A stretch of 64,000 nucleotides of DNA from Macrocybe gigantea (taxonomy: Eukaryota > Basidiomycota > Agaricomycetes > Agaricales > Callistosporiaceae), in assembly GCA_011319805.1 (NCBI GenBank), contig SJRY01000277.1, forward strand, positions 1 through 64,000. Direction: 5' to 3'. The position numbers and the translations under genes are program-made. Each line of letters opens with the position of its first letter. The first letter of the stretch is position 1. This document shows positions 10,726-23,419 of the stretch, piece by piece. The notes beneath the pieces were generated by a model, which worked only from the letters and a program-made list of their open reading frames with translations, was not told the origin of the DNA and made no database searches.

Positions 10726-13575
10726 ATGCCCAGCCACTTCCAGGAACCCCGCGGCGCTCAGGCGAGCCCAAGAGTCGAGCCCGAAGTCGCGCGACCCGTC
10801 GCAGGAGATCAGCCGACGACGGAAAGAGACTCTGAGCGCAACCGCGACCAGGAAGGGCAACAAAGTCAGGCGGAAACAGGTCTACTCGCCGAGCTTAAGA
10901 ATGGTTCCAAGAAAAGGACCCGGTGAGGTTCAGATCCAGCCGAGCAGTGGCTTTCGCAAGCTGACATATTCTATACACAGAAACACGGAATACACGCCTT
11001 TCCATAACATCGCGAAATGGATTTTGCGCAGCGAGAGCGCGTTCATTGATTTTTCAGAGCTATGGAACACGGGCTTCCTGACCGACATGGACGACGAGAC
11101 CTCGTACGTGCGCGATCATGAGACGGTACAGTTACTCTACGCTCATCTCTTTCAGATCACCAGCTCCAGATGCAAAGCGCGAAGAATTGTTGCGCATATA
11201 CGGGATCATGCGGGCGTCAATCAGCGGTTTCGAAGATTACATGGGCAAACTGATGGAACAGCCGCATCGACTGGTGGACTTGACAGACAAGGTAATCATA
11301 TGCGCATATACCCAAACTAGCACTAACTGCATGCTCCGTCAGATGAAGAACTCGGCAAGCCAGGCTCGCAGCGAAGATACGTCGAGCCTCAAAGACGCGT
11401 TTATTGACCTCGTCGCCAGGGATATTCCGGGTCAGCAAATAGACCCCCCATTCTCGCGGGCGACAGAAAGGAGGGCCGTCGCGGATTCCATCATCCGGTC
11501 CTGGCGCGGTTGCTTTGCCCGGTCGATCGCCTCGAAGAATTCGATGCCGATCCAGAGAGGCAAGTTTTTTTATTTTTCAAAGTTCAAATGCTACTAATTA
11601 GGGTATTACCCAGCACTATGCTCAGGTTCCTCAACGACAGAAGCCTCCTGAATCCGCAGGACCCTGTCGCGTTCATGTACGAAGAGAACGGGGATAATTT
11701 CGACATGGCCAACATAGGGCATGGCCTTTGCAAAGGTCCGCTTCTGGTCCGCGTACGTGATCTGCAGGTCTCGCGATTTTTGATTGGACTGCCGCCCCTT
11801 GCAGGTCTGGAAACACTTGTTCACATCGCCATCTTCGGCGTCGAAGGAAGCACCCGGGCGAACCAGGACCCGTTCAAGTCAAGCGAAGAAACACAGGATG
11901 AAGGAGGTGACGCCAGCGAGCATCGCGTATGCAGCAATGCACGTAAGTCTCCTGATCGTGTCAGCGCAGTGCTACTAGTTCTTTTTTTAGGTGCGATATC
12001 TCCTCTCCGAGCAAGAGGATTGGCGACTGGACGAAGCGACTTGGGGGAATGCACGATTTTACGAAATGGTGCTCAGCCTGTTCAATAACAGGCAATGGAA
12101 ATGGTGTATAGACACCTTGGACTGGTGGAACAGGTATGATATCACATTGTTGGATAAGACTTGTTATTACAGAGTTACACGACCCGATAGGCAGGTATTC
12201 TCCGCGGAACAACTCGCGCTCAACGGCAAGCAGGCGCAGGCGCGCCCCTCGGCTCTTCTCTTAGCTTTCCAGGAACAAGAAGAGCTCGTAAACTCGCCGC
12301 GTGGCCCGATCGGCGGTGAGTCCAAGACCCAGATCTCACGAAGTCCAAGACAATTATACTCTACAGCTGGAAATCAAGCCGCGGCACACAAACGGTCACA
12401 CAGACCGCTGTCGTCAAGCACGGCGAGCAGCTCCCGTCGGTCCCGGCGTACCTCCAGCCCACTGCCGCCACACAACGAAGACGAAGATGAAGATGAAGAC
12501 GAAGATGACGCTGACGACGAAGACCATGGCAATCGAGGCTATGGCAACCACGGTCCACGCAATGAATACGAAGACGAAGACGAAGACTATCACAGGCGTC
12601 TCTCCCGACGCTACGACAACCACGACCGACATCTTCCTTTGCCGAGGAGCCTGGCGATTCAGATAAGCCGCCACCAACAAAATCGCATGGACCCGGTACG
12701 TTGAGTCCATCTTGTTGAATGCGCACCGCTCAGGGAAAGGCACAGATGGCAAGGTCCCACAGAAAATATCCGCCGCCCAATCGACGATTCCAGGATCCCT
12801 CTGGAGACGAGAATGCGGCCGACTTGCGACAATCGCGACCTCGTACAGCAGACGCGTCGAGTACTCTCTCCCCCTGCGACAGACGAGGCCCGGAACTCAA
12901 AAACCGATGCGCCGACCCTCTCCCATCCCAATCCCGGAGCGAAGAGGTATTCAATGTGGTCGTCATCACGGCCCTGACATCCCTCCGCCCCAGGGCAACA
13001 ATGTGCAGGACGACTTGCTTCCTGGAGATACCGTGAGGGGGACAGGACCCGAACCTCAGCAAGAAGGGCCTCTGCAGAGCCCTGAAGCTAATAATGGTTC
13101 GTGTCAATAATCATTCCTTACTAGACTGAAATCTATCTACACAGAAGCAACAGGCAACGTCACTCCCCGCCGTGCACCCAACCTTGATCCCAACTCTGAT
13201 CCCTGGCTCAATTCTCCGTCGGATGAAGACCCGCGACTCCAATTCGATGACGACATGCTGCAGGCACCCGAGCCACCGAAAGGCGACATGTCCGACATGC
13301 CCCCGAGTCCTATGAGCGACCTCTCCGCTCAGGAACAAGAACCCGTCGACGTGCCGCCTCCGGCACCAAGTGTTCGCGGCGCCAAAAGGTCAGCCGCAAG
13401 TACTCGCGGACGCGGCATATCAAAAAGGGCGCGCGGACGCAGCGGAGCGACCGATACGCAAGGGCGCCCCGCATCCCCAATGCCCGACATGACCACCGGC
13501 GAATTGCCCGCGGTGCGAGGCCGACGCCGAGGACGTGCAAAGAGAGGCGCGGTGACATCGCGAAAGAAGAATTGA
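10726..13575 (+). CDS. DUF6698-like protein with disordered basic/acidic tail
   Basis: Start ATG at 10726 (MPSHFQEPRGAQ). Introns include 10923-10980, 11104-11155 and 11292-11341, plus one GC-AG intron near 11,560. Segments match my memory of the DUF6698 family of Agaricomycetes: GFHHPVLARLLCPV, GLCKGPLLVRVWKHLFTSPSSA, VTPASIAYAAMHVRYLLS and a WWNR motif closing the domain. The domain frame needs one extra C in the run 11445-11450. After about 12,200 the protein becomes disordered, with EDEDEDEDEDD, Pro-rich and Arg/Gly/Lys-rich stretches ending AVTSRKKN. Exon joins there are uncertain, and the tail could belong to a second gene. The function of the family is unknown to me. It follows the SPT5-like gene by 207 bp on the same strand. 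Confidence 0.6.
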
Positions 13576-13639
13576 TGGTGGCTTTGTCTGTATTCTCTCC
13601 CTCCCTTCCTCCATGCTTGATGTGCTCCTTTGCTGTCTT

Positions 13640-14165
13640 TCCTTTTTTATTGCATGTATATAATATTGACAATGATACATTTGTACTGATCAATGTGGGA
13701 TTGTAAGAAATCTAATGCCAGCATAAAAAAAAAAGCCCATAATCCAGGCTTTCTTCCATTGAAATGTATTGCAATGTAGAGTTGTAACAATCTTGTACGG
13801 TAGAAATAAAATTGGATACATTGTATAGTAGAGCTAAAAATGGATAACATTGTATGGTAGGGATAAAAATGGATAACATTGTATGGTTGAGCTAAAAATG
13901 GATAACATTGTATGGTAGAGATAATCTTGTATGGTCAAGCTAAAATTGGATAACATTGTATGGTAGGGATAATCTTGTATGGTCTTACAATTTTGCTAGT
14001 ATCCTTGCAAGGTCTACTATCTTAAGTTTACTATACAATGTTAATACAAAATTGCCTAGTAATTGTTGCCTTGTGAGGCAATGTATACTAGCCTAATAAA
14101 ATTGGATACAATGTGGACAATGGTGACAATGTATTGCAATGTATTCTAATGTATTTTACAGGACA
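13640..14165. repeat. AT-rich minisatellite array, right flank of the island
   Basis: Between about 13,800 and 13,990 a unit of about 29 bp is repeated several times: aaaaatggataacattgtat, then ggtagggat or ggttgagct. Some copies are shortened to aatcttgtatggtcaagct. Flanking sequence to 14,165 carries looser copies (attgcaatgtatt, acaatgtat). No gene is visible. The orientation is opposite to the left array, as expected of subterminal regions of one DNA transposon. The array stops abruptly before ordinary sequence at about 14,170. Confidence 0.75.
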
Positions 14166-14169
14166 TTTT

Positions 14170-14984
14170 GCTGATGCACCAGCGGCTATCCGACAAGCCA
14201 GCGTTGTGTAGACTTCCACACATGCAGCTAAAGATGTTCCGGTGATTTCAAAAACATACGAATCGTATGTCCAAGTCTGTAGCCGCTGCCTTTGGGTGAC
14301 CTTATCACTAAAATGGAGAGGGATTTGCAGTGGTCGGGATGAAGGTGGACATGTTGATCATGGTCTAAGGCTAATTCTGATGTAGACGGTTTTATGCTGT
14401 CAAATTCGCTTCGAATTGCAACTAAACTCACTCAAGACGATCGTTGTTTGACCTGAAGTTGACGGATCTTCATGTTCAGTCGTCACATTTTGGAACCTTC
14501 CGAGTCCATTCATTTTGGCATTGATCATAACGCTCTCAAAACTTGATGGAAGAAGTGCATTTCAATAAACAGAGCTAAGAACGTATATCAGATGGCGAAC
14601 GTATATATTCAAGACAACCAGCTCGAGGCTCGTCGCACTAGGCGTAACTATAACGTGAGGAAATAAAACAACATTCATAAAGTCATTGGAAATGGGGCAT
14701 AACGGTAAGCAAGATGATGAGGATGTTGGAGGAAGGGAGAAACAAGTTCGTGACCGATAGCGACGACAGCAAAGATGCAAGCATATAGCAAATATAATCG
14801 AGAACAGAGGAAATATCGACAGCGGGGGCAAGTCCAAACGAATGCAACGAGTGCAGACAACGGTGTCAAGCAGGAATGCCCGGTATCATTCCAGATGAAA
14901 AGGCAAAAACGTCACTTGTCGGTAGATGTCATGAATGGAGATGGTGAAATGTGGAGAGGAAAGGTAAAAAAAAAAACGGTAAGA
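14170..14984. other. intergenic, no gene seen
   Basis: This stretch between the right repeat array and the kinase gene holds only short, uncharacteristic ORFs on both strands. It probably includes the 3' untranslated region of the kinase gene and the junction between the island and ordinary chromosome. Confidence 0.5.
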
Positions 14985-17900
14985 TCATGCGATTCTTGAA
15001 AGTCTCTTCGAGGCGGTCTTGCCCGGTACGATGGCTTTAAAGGCCCGTCGGACAAGAGAAACGGTGGTGTTGGATTCATCCTTAAGAACGGTGTGTGGTG
15101 TTTCCATCCCATCACCATTAGAGTATGTGATAACACCCATTTCATCGACGGCCACGACGCGGTTCTGGTCTTCGCTTGAAACAGGAGGAGGCAAGGGCTT
15201 GCGAGTGGAGTAGAATGCGCGATGCGTGTTGCGCTTGTGCGCATTTGAATCTGTGGTGTTTAGTACCGGACCATGATTGTCGGATTGGTATCCCTTCCCG
15301 ACGCGTTTGACGCCCGAGGTAGCCATGAGGAAGCGGTCGTACACGTTCTCGAGGCGGCGCTGACTAGGCGAGTCGAGGATATCTGCATCTGTAGCGGCAG
15401 GTTTCCTTGGGGGATAGGGTTCGACGTGAAGAGGGGACGATGTCAATTCACTGTAAGAGGGCTCCTGTACGATAGATATGTCTGGCACATCCAATTGTTC
15501 CTCGTGGGGACTGGGTGTTGGTGCAATGAACAAGCTGCTGTCAACAACTTGAGAGAGTCGCGGAGATGCCGGAGGCGGTTTAGCTAATGTCATAAATTGA
15601 GCGATACAGCAGAATTACAGGTGTGGTGGACGTACGTTTATTGAGTTCTGCTTCCAGGTAGGAGATGGGTGCTATATGTAGTTGATATAAATTACCATGA
15701 GATTTACTCTTTTCCCGGCGCTTTGAAGGCGTTCCAGCTTCTGCATCCGGACCCTGAAGGCCACCCGTGGTTTTCTTGATCGGCTCTGGGGAGTGCGTTG
15801 ACACGGTTGCGCGGCGTTGCCGAGATGGAGTATGGATTTCCGGAATCAACAGGTTGCTTCTCTTAGCTGGGGAACTAGTGTTCACAGGGGCATACGAAGT
15901 TTCTGCAACGCTAGCACCGGACTGCGTTGTGACATTGCCCATGCTGCAGTCAAAGTCATCCGCAAAGATCTGACTTGCTGTCAGGACCTTGCGTGGGAGG
16001 CGAGACGAACGATTGGCTCGGCTATTGGGTGCCGAGCGCGATGGTGGAAGTGGTAAAGGCGGTAGAGGAGCCAAATGATTAGCGGAAGAGGCAAATGTTT
16101 GACGCGCATCCGCGATCACCTCTGTTTTGGGAGAAAAAGAGAAATAAGCGTCCGTTAACGTCATACTTATATCCCACATACTCTCGACGTTTTGTATCCA
16201 AATTGTCATGCGATCCATTCTAGCGTCGGCCGCGACCCGTTCATTACGGGCGGCCTGTTGAACGGCCGGAAGCGATGATTTAACTAGAGGCTGAAATGTG
16301 AACGCCACCCCGAAATGAGTAGATATGTGACCAACCGTCGCGAAGGAAGCCGTCTTCCCATGACTCTCTTCCATCTTTCTCGGCGTCATTGTCGTTCGAG
16401 TCTGTATGCAGATCCTGGGCCGATGTATTTTTGCCCGTGATGCCAGAAGTTTTGTAGAACCTCATTGTCTTGTCTGAGACCGAGAATCAGTTAATTGCCA
16501 GATTGTTGGAACAAAAGCCATACCAATCGATTTCTTGATGCTATGCTTGAATACGCTGAGGTTGGACTCGTTCGCAGCGAATGAATTAGACGTTCTCGCG
16601 TTATCTAGGACGGTGGTCAATCCAAACCACGAGCGAGACGCGTGTAGAATAGTTACCTGATCCACTGATGGACGCGCTGAAAACAGCAGACACTCGGTTC
16701 TCCTTGTTTTCAGTCTGCTGTTTCTGCCTCGTGGATTCCATCTTTTTCTGCCAGGACACCATATCCTCATGCTTCGACTGCAATTGATCGTCCCTCTCCT
16801 TTTCGAGCTCCTCGAGGCGTGCCATCTCCCTGAGTCTCTCCTTCTCCCTCTCCCACTCTCTCACTCGCTCCTTTACGCGATCTTTACCCTTACGTTGACT
16901 GTTTGCTTCTTTCTTCCCACTTCCGAGAACGTCCTCGATATTTGCATTGCGAGTCAAGTCTGCCAGAACGCGGGCTTTACGATGATCGGCAGATGGCTTC
17001 TTCTCTAGCTTCGGTCGCGGAAGATTCTCGCGCATCGTTATAGTGCCGAGCGGCTTACGTGCAGCAGAAGCAGATTTCGCTGCCATCGAGTTTTCCTTGC
17101 CTCCCGTAGTGAAAGGCGATGGTGGTGTCGAACCCTTGATTGGTGACAAGTCAGCGGTTCGCTGCACAGCGCCACGTTTGCGTGGTTGAATTGAGACTGA
17201 GCACCGTGAGCACCTCTATCAAGACTTAAAGATGATATAAACAACTCACCACTCGCAGTGGCAACTTTTGGTTGCGATTTGGCCCGAGTAAGTGAGGGAA
17301 TCCTCTTCTCTTCAGAGAGTGGTTTCATAGGTTCCAATCCAGGCGGTGTCGTTGGATGCTCCTTGGTAGGCCTAGGTGGAGTGGGCATGAGCTTGGACCA
17401 ATCCTTCTCAAAAATGATGGACGAAGTGTAACTCGATGAACGCTCTGAAAATCTCCGTTGAGCAATTGAAGAATAAATGTTCGTCTGGAAACTTACTATG
17501 TAACGGGGCTGGTTGCTTGAGCGCGTTCCAGCAAGGATCGACCATAGCCTCAGAAGCAGTGCAACGAAGGTCAGCATTCGGAGAAATCATCCGGCGAAGG
17601 AGTCTCTCCATTTCCTTCGACATTTTCCAGGAACCAACCCATTTACCGCGAAGCTGCCGAACAGACATTGAGATAGTCGCTAGATATTGACGTGAATAAC
17701 ATACCGTTCGCGCCCAATATTTCTCAAGGTCCTCCTTAGTGGCAAATTGTTCGCCTTCCGAATGCTCGAAGGGAGTCCGTCCAATCAAGATCTCGAAGAA
17801 CGTAATACCCAGCGACCATACATCCGATTTCCTGGTGTCGTGAGGCAGTCCACGCGCTCTCTCGGGTGATAAGTACTGGAATATCGTCAGACTAACAGGG

Positions 17901-18782
17901 ATAGAGCATCGACAGATGGCTCACTTCTGGTGTGCCATACGAGAGATTGCTATGGAATGCTGTAGTAGAGTTGAGGTCGTATTTCTCCGCAAAACCGAAA
18001 TCGACAAGGACAGGAATGTTCTTGGTCGAAAGCAGTATGTTTGCGGGCCTGTTAGAAAGTGGAATGAGGTACTAGATAAGTGACTAGGGCAAGTGCTTAC
18101 TTGATATCATTGTGAACTACTCCTCGCTTATGAAGGAACTCGACGCCAGAGAGGAGAAAGCGGAACCATTCGCGAGCTTTAGTCTCGTCGACTTCTACCG
18201 GAACCAGAGTAGGGAGGTAGGCCCTGATAGTGCGTCAGTTTCGAGTCCGAATGGGCACGACAACACGCGTCAGAAGAGTGTAAAAGCCGGGAGAAGTGCA
18301 AATATGCTCACATGGTGATAAGCGCATAGGACGGAGTGATGATAAATGAGTGAAATGGTATGATAGATGGATGTGGGTCAGATTTAAATGTCCTGACAAT
18401 CTTCATTTCGTTCCATCTGCGTCACGTATCAGCACGGATGCAGAGCTTGGACGATCACTGGTGACCTACAATGATCGTACCCGTGCCGCAGTCGTGGGTG
18501 TTTTGGACCGATGAACTAGTTTAACAGCGATTTTCTGCTCTGGAATTATGCGAGCATCCGGCGACGCGTTGTCAGTCTTGGGCCGACATAACCAGACACT
18601 GCCCCAGTTCCCAAATCCAATCTGAGATAGTCAGTCAACAGAGTGGCAAGATTAGTGGCGGTTACCATCGTGTCAATACTAACCTCTTCGATGAACTCTA
18701 ATTTGTCAGACAAAACTTGGTCAGAAAGAGAGAAAATGTCAGTAGCCTCCTGTGGCGGGTTCAAAGGCTTTGACGCGTCCAT
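14985..18782 (-). CDS. serine/threonine protein kinase with long C-terminal extension
   Basis: A multi-exon gene starting MDASKPLNPPQEATDIFSLS. The kinase domain comes first: glycine loop IGFGNWGSVW, ATP lysine in IAVKLVHR, catalytic loop GVVHNDIKPANILL, DFG in VLVDFGFAEKY, activation-segment end YGTPEYLSPERA, then SDVWSLGITFFEILIGRTPF. All catalytic residues are present, so it should phosphorylate Ser/Thr. The rest is long and mostly disordered, with an Arg/Glu coiled coil (KERVREWEREKERLREMARL), a KPLGTITM-type basic segment and Pro/Ser-rich parts, ending KRLSRIA. I cannot place it in a named fungal kinase family. Some exon joins (14,985-17,400) are by frame only. Confidence 0.75.
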
Positions 18783-19333
18783 GGAGAAAATTACTACTAG
18801 TACAAAGGTTGGACGAAGAACGAAGAGGGGAAACCGACGAACAAGGGATTGATGCCGCCTAGGGGGCGCATTCTTGAACACTGACACAATAGACGCAAAT
18901 AACGCGTTGGGCGTGGGAATCGAGGACGCATCTCACACATGCTTGATCGAGGCAACCTTTTCTTTAAACAGTTGCACGCCACATAATCACAATAAATTCT
19001 ATTTTGAATTTTTTTTTCCACTCCTCCGAGAGATCTTCCGCGGCCAACCTATCATGTGATCGGTGTCATGATGGTCGATGCGATGAGTACTTACTGCCAG
19101 GAAGTCACAAACGGCAAATTCAAGTTACGTAGGAGGCGATGATGTGGAATGCGAGAGCGGAACTTGATGATTGCCGACGGGAGTTTGACGCCTTTCTGTG
19201 CTGAACGGCAAGCACGTTGGCGGCGGCGACCCGGTCTTACCCATAGCGAAAGTGTTTCCCACGGTCCTACCCTAATAATTCGCTGTTTGACGACCACACC
19301 ATACGCGCCCAAGCCTCTTTGTTGTGATCTATC

Positions 19334-20481
19334 ATGTCTCTCCCTCAGCCCGTTCCCCCCTCTTGGAAGGTATGTCCTCTCTTTTCTTGTTGTGCAGCGT
19401 CTCATTTTCGTCACTAGGACCTCGGCAAGTCATCCAACGACCTCCTTGGCAAGGACTACCCCTTCCAAGGTGTTAGCCTTGAAGTCAAGACCAAGACTCC
19501 TTCTGGTGTCACCTTCAAGGTTGGCGGAAGCCGGGACAGCAAGTCTGAGCTCATCACTGGTGACATTGAGGCCAAGTGGGCTGAACGCAAACACGGCCTC
19601 ACTGTCACCCAGACCTGGACCACTGCCAACGTCCTCCGAACCCAAGTCGAGCTCGAGAACCAAATTGCCAAGGGTCTTAAGCTTGACGCCGCCACCTCTC
19701 TGTTGCCCGAGAAAGGAGCCAAATCTGCCATCTTCAATGCTAGCTACAAACAGTCTGGCGTTCACACCCGTGCCGCTCTCGATGTCTTCAAGGTAAACTT
19801 TTCCTTGCCATGCCATTCGGATCACTTCTGATGTCACGCTTTCCGCAGGGCCCCACTTTCACTGCTGACACCGTTCTCGGACGTGACGGCTTCCTTGTTG
19901 GCGCCGAGGCCTCCTACAATGTCACCGAGGGTAACATCACCCGCTACGCTGCTGCCGTCGGCTACAATGCTCCCGAATACGCCATCACCCTTCATGGCTT
20001 GAACAACTTGAACACTTTCAGCGCCAGCTACTACCACCGTGTCTCCTCGGACGTTGAGGCCGGTGCTAAGGCTGTCTACGACACTAAATCTACCCACGGT
20101 GGTGTAGCCCTCGAAGTTGGTGCCAAGGCGTCAGTAGATCCCGAATCATCTGCTTGATTTGTGCTCAATTTTTTGTTTCAGTTTGCTTGACAGCGCTTCT
20201 TTCGTGAAGGCCAAAATCAACAACGCTGGTGTTATTGCTCTAGGCAAGTCCGCCTGATCAGCGAGAGCTTCAAATCGCTAAAACTTGCTTCTAGGTTACA
20301 CTCAGACCTTGCGCCCTGGCGTCAAGGCATCCTTCGGTCTTGCTCTTGATACGCAGAAATTGAACGATGTCTCTCCTGTTGGTCCTTCCCACAAGGCAAG
20401 TCTCATGACATTTGCCCTTTCGTTTCTCCACTCACCAGGTCTCGTTTGCAGGTCGGCCTGAGCTTGGTTTTCGACTCGTGA
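19334..20481 (+). CDS. POR1: mitochondrial outer-membrane porin (VDAC)
   Basis: Six exons (19334-19369, 19418-19792, 19849-20129, 20182-20243, 20295-20395, 20452-20481) give 294 residues, the usual length for fungal VDAC. It starts MSLPQPVPPSWKDLGKSSND, contains the VDAC signature region ending ITLHGLNNLNTFSASYYH and AGVIALGYTQTLRPGVKASF, and ends HKVGLSLVFDS. It forms the beta-barrel channel for metabolites such as ATP/ADP in the outer membrane. Introns 4 and 5 both start with gcaagt, so they are GC-AG introns; GT alternatives break the conserved C-terminus. Codon use looks biased toward C-ending codons, consistent with high expression. Confidence 0.95.
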
Positions 20482-20680
20482 ATCGGTTGGATGGGGCAGT
20501 TGAAAGTAGTCATGCGTTAAAGTCAATTAATTATAGGCTTTGTATTCTTGCTGTCGAAATGCAGTTGTGCTGAAAGCCATAATGGGAACTCGTCGACTGT
20601 TATTCGGCTTTCATTAACGCCCAACTTGTTGCTTCATGTTTTTTGGACTCCGAGATCAAATAGTCTAGGCGACATAATCC

Positions 20681-21873
20681 ATGCCTCGATCATCGTCGCC
20701 CCCGCCTCCGAAACGCACCCGTATAGATAACGCACTCTACAACCACAGTCCCGGCGCGTCAGATGGACAGATGCGCGACACATTACCGCCACTCTCCATC
20801 TCCATCCTCGGCGTCGAGCCCATCGACGAATTCATCAAAGAAATCGCAGACTTTGTGCACCACATGATCGTGACTCGCCCAGACTTGCCTGGCAACATTG
20901 AGGTCGAGGCAAAAATTGGCGTTATGCGAGACAATGTGACGGGCCACAGGCTGGCACTGCCCGTCCTGGTCGAGACGAGTGCGTTAAACGTGTCCTTTCT
21001 AGTGAAGACGAAGTGGCATGCTTGAGACTGATCCTTTTTTCCCCTTCTCCTGACGCCAAATTCGCCAGTATTGCAGCCAGGTAGCATCGACTGCCGCTTT
21101 GAATCCAATATGTCCGTCGTACGTGGCTTCGCCTCGTTCTCATCCGTCTTCGGGGCTGACATCGCCCGACGCGACGTCCGGAAAGAGCCAACACAGGCAT
21201 TATAATACTCTTCTGAACAACCTAAAGACGAACTCTCCGCAGCCCGGCCACTCGGCCAGCCCGCTCGAATACAGCCATCTCCACCTCGTCGATTCGTTCT
21301 ACCCATCCGACTCACGTGAGAAAATCCGAGTCACACGCGACGAGAAAACGAACACCGTCGTTGGCTGCGTGCGCAAGATCAGGCTGGGGGATCTGAACAT
21401 CTACAGTCCGAAACGGGCCGCGGATTGGCGCGTCTCCGTCAACTTGGAAGTGACTGGTGCGTTCCCCGCAAACGCTGTTCGTCTGTCGCGAAAACACTCA
21501 TGTCAAATGGACTGACTAGTCCCCCACCCTATCGGCACCCCTCTCCATACACGAAGAAAAGACAGAATGAGCTACACACACGAGGAATTCACCATCGACC
21601 TCACGCAGGTGACTACCTCCGTGTCGCCTTCCGGGCCTGTAAGTCTCGCAAGCCAATCACAGCATCCGCATCTTTTAAATCCCCTTTCAGCATCAAGTCC
21701 TCCATGAGCTCGAGCTGGAGATTTCCCGCTCCGAGCTGCTTCTAGCCGCGGCCGCGAAACGTGGCGACCCAAATCTTCCCGAACACGAACGGACTGCTTT
21801 TGACGAATTGATTCGCGCTTTTGTAAATAATGCAAGGATTCTTGTACGAAATTCGAGCGAGGGCTGGCAGTGA
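20681..21873 (+). CDS. CET1: mRNA-capping enzyme beta subunit, RNA 5'-triphosphatase
   Basis: Five exons (20681-20978, 21069-21118, 21186-21456, 21520-21638, 21691-21873) give 306 residues. It removes the gamma phosphate of nascent RNA 5' ends, the first step of capping in the nucleus. The metal-dependent tunnel family motifs are visible: IEVEAKIG with the paired Glu residues near residue 76, basic/acidic strands DSREKIRVTRDEKTNTVVG and CVRKIRLGDLNIY, WRVSVNLEV, and the C-terminal HQVLHELELEIS with its Glu pair. The N-terminus carries a basic PPPPKRTRI segment. It is compact, lacking the long N-terminal extension of yeast Cet1. It follows the porin gene by about 200 bp. Confidence 0.9.
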
Positions 21874-22056
21874 CCCGCCGAAACCATGATGGCGGTGCCA
21901 TGAATGAGAGAGCATCTACCTTACGTGTTTAGTATAGTTCTTCTGTACCTCTGCTTCAGCGACTATGTAAGAGTCTAATCATATTATACGTCAAGGCTTT
22001 TGTCAGATGTTTCAAGGCAATGTGCGATTGTTTCAGTCCGTATTGACACGATCCTC

Positions 22057-23311
22057 ATGGCTCTTCGATCCACCAGCAGCGATACTATGGAACCAGGCAG
22101 CAGCTCAGACCCAAAGGCAGTGATCAAAGATGCTCAATCACAGCTGGAGCTCGTAGCAGATGCAAAATGCGCCAGCTGTGATCTGAAAGCCGCTTCTACT
22201 CTCCGGGCATTGATTGACCATGCCCCAGCGCTGGACGGACAATTGTACTTGGCGCATTGCATTCTTGATGTTGTCAGGGCAAACCGAAGGACGAAAAGGT
22301 CACAGCGCTGGTAGACCTGGCGCAAGCCTGGTTGGATGACTTTCTTTTCCCAAGTGTGTCAGAAGCTTACATCTGTCGTTTCCTTCTGATCTCGTTGCAA
22401 TGATGTTTGGGCAGTTAGGGCCATTGGTGCCAACTGGAAACTATTCCCTGTCCCGTCTCAAGTACCCAGTTGCGATGATCCTGGTGTTATGCTTGAGAGG
22501 GCCAGACAAGGGGATCAAATTGCCCTTTCAAGCTTGGTAAGTCGTAGCATGCGTAGGTACACGCGAACGCTGACCGGAATTCTGTCGCCGCAGATTCATG
22601 CGCGGGAGGGCTTCAAATGTGCGATATCCGGGGACCTGTCTTGGTACTTCCGCCACCTTGGCAAAGATCAGGGTGTCGCGGTGGGCGTCGTCCAGGTAGC
22701 GCACATACTACCACTTCAACTGAGCGACTTGAATGAGTCGGAATCAGAGCTGGTGAGCAGCTTTTTGGAAGCCGAATTTTCCAAGCCTGAATTTTGGCGA
22801 TTTTTTTGAGGAAGGAGCCAACATAGCTTGGGACATGTTGTGCTCTTGGACGAGCATGGATCAGAGTGCCTTTTCAAGAGCAGAGATGAACATGCCAAAG
22901 AACGCCATGATTCTTCGAAGCGATCTTCATGGCCTCTTCGCTGAATACGGCCTCTGGTTTGTTCCAGTGCCGGTGATGTGACCTGTCCTAAACAGTCCTT
23001 CCATCCTGCTAATCTCGGTTCGATAGAACGAGTCCAACACATATCGTGTCGAAACGTTGGACCCCCACGAATTCAAAGGTCGAGTCATCACCTTCGTCGA
23101 TCAATCAAGCCAAGACCGTTCCATTGAACTCCCCGAACCGAAGTACCTGGCTATCCATGCAGCGTTGGCCAAAGTTTTACATGACTCGGGCGCGGAGGAA
23201 TATTTCGAAGAGATTTGGACCAACACCTCTGCTCATCAACAACTCAGCGCCGAAGGTACTTCGGATACCAACGTGGTGCTCCAGGCTGCCTCGGCAGGTA
23301 ATGACAGTTAA
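22057..23311 (+). CDS. HNH endonuclease-domain protein
   Basis: Exons as read: 22057-22353, 22415-22536, 22594-22752, 22811-22972 and 23027-23311. The HNH_2-type domain is visible as REGFKCAISG, then VVQVAHILPLQ (first His), then PKNAMILRSDLHGLFAEYG (Asn and last His). Such proteins are common and often expanded in Agaricomycetes, and their role is mostly unknown. The start is uncertain; an ATG at 22000 is in the same frame. One extra base in the GGG at 22277-22279 is needed to join ILDVVR to KPKDEKVTALVDLAQAW, so the first exon is either mis-sequenced or frameshifted. The intron at 22753-22810 explains the apparent stop after EFWRFF. Confidence 0.7.
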
Positions 23312-23419
23312 ACAATACGGTGAGCAGTGGTGTAGGTGTGGAAGACCGAGCGGGAGGATTGTCTAGCGTGTACTGCGCGTAAAGATTTGATCAATAGTCT
23401 GGTAATACCGTAATCTGCG

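Noticed and set aside
22741..22812. Apparent frameshift in the T7 run of the HNH gene
   Set aside because: A 58-bp intron with a good gtgagc donor (22753-22810) explains it without any indel.
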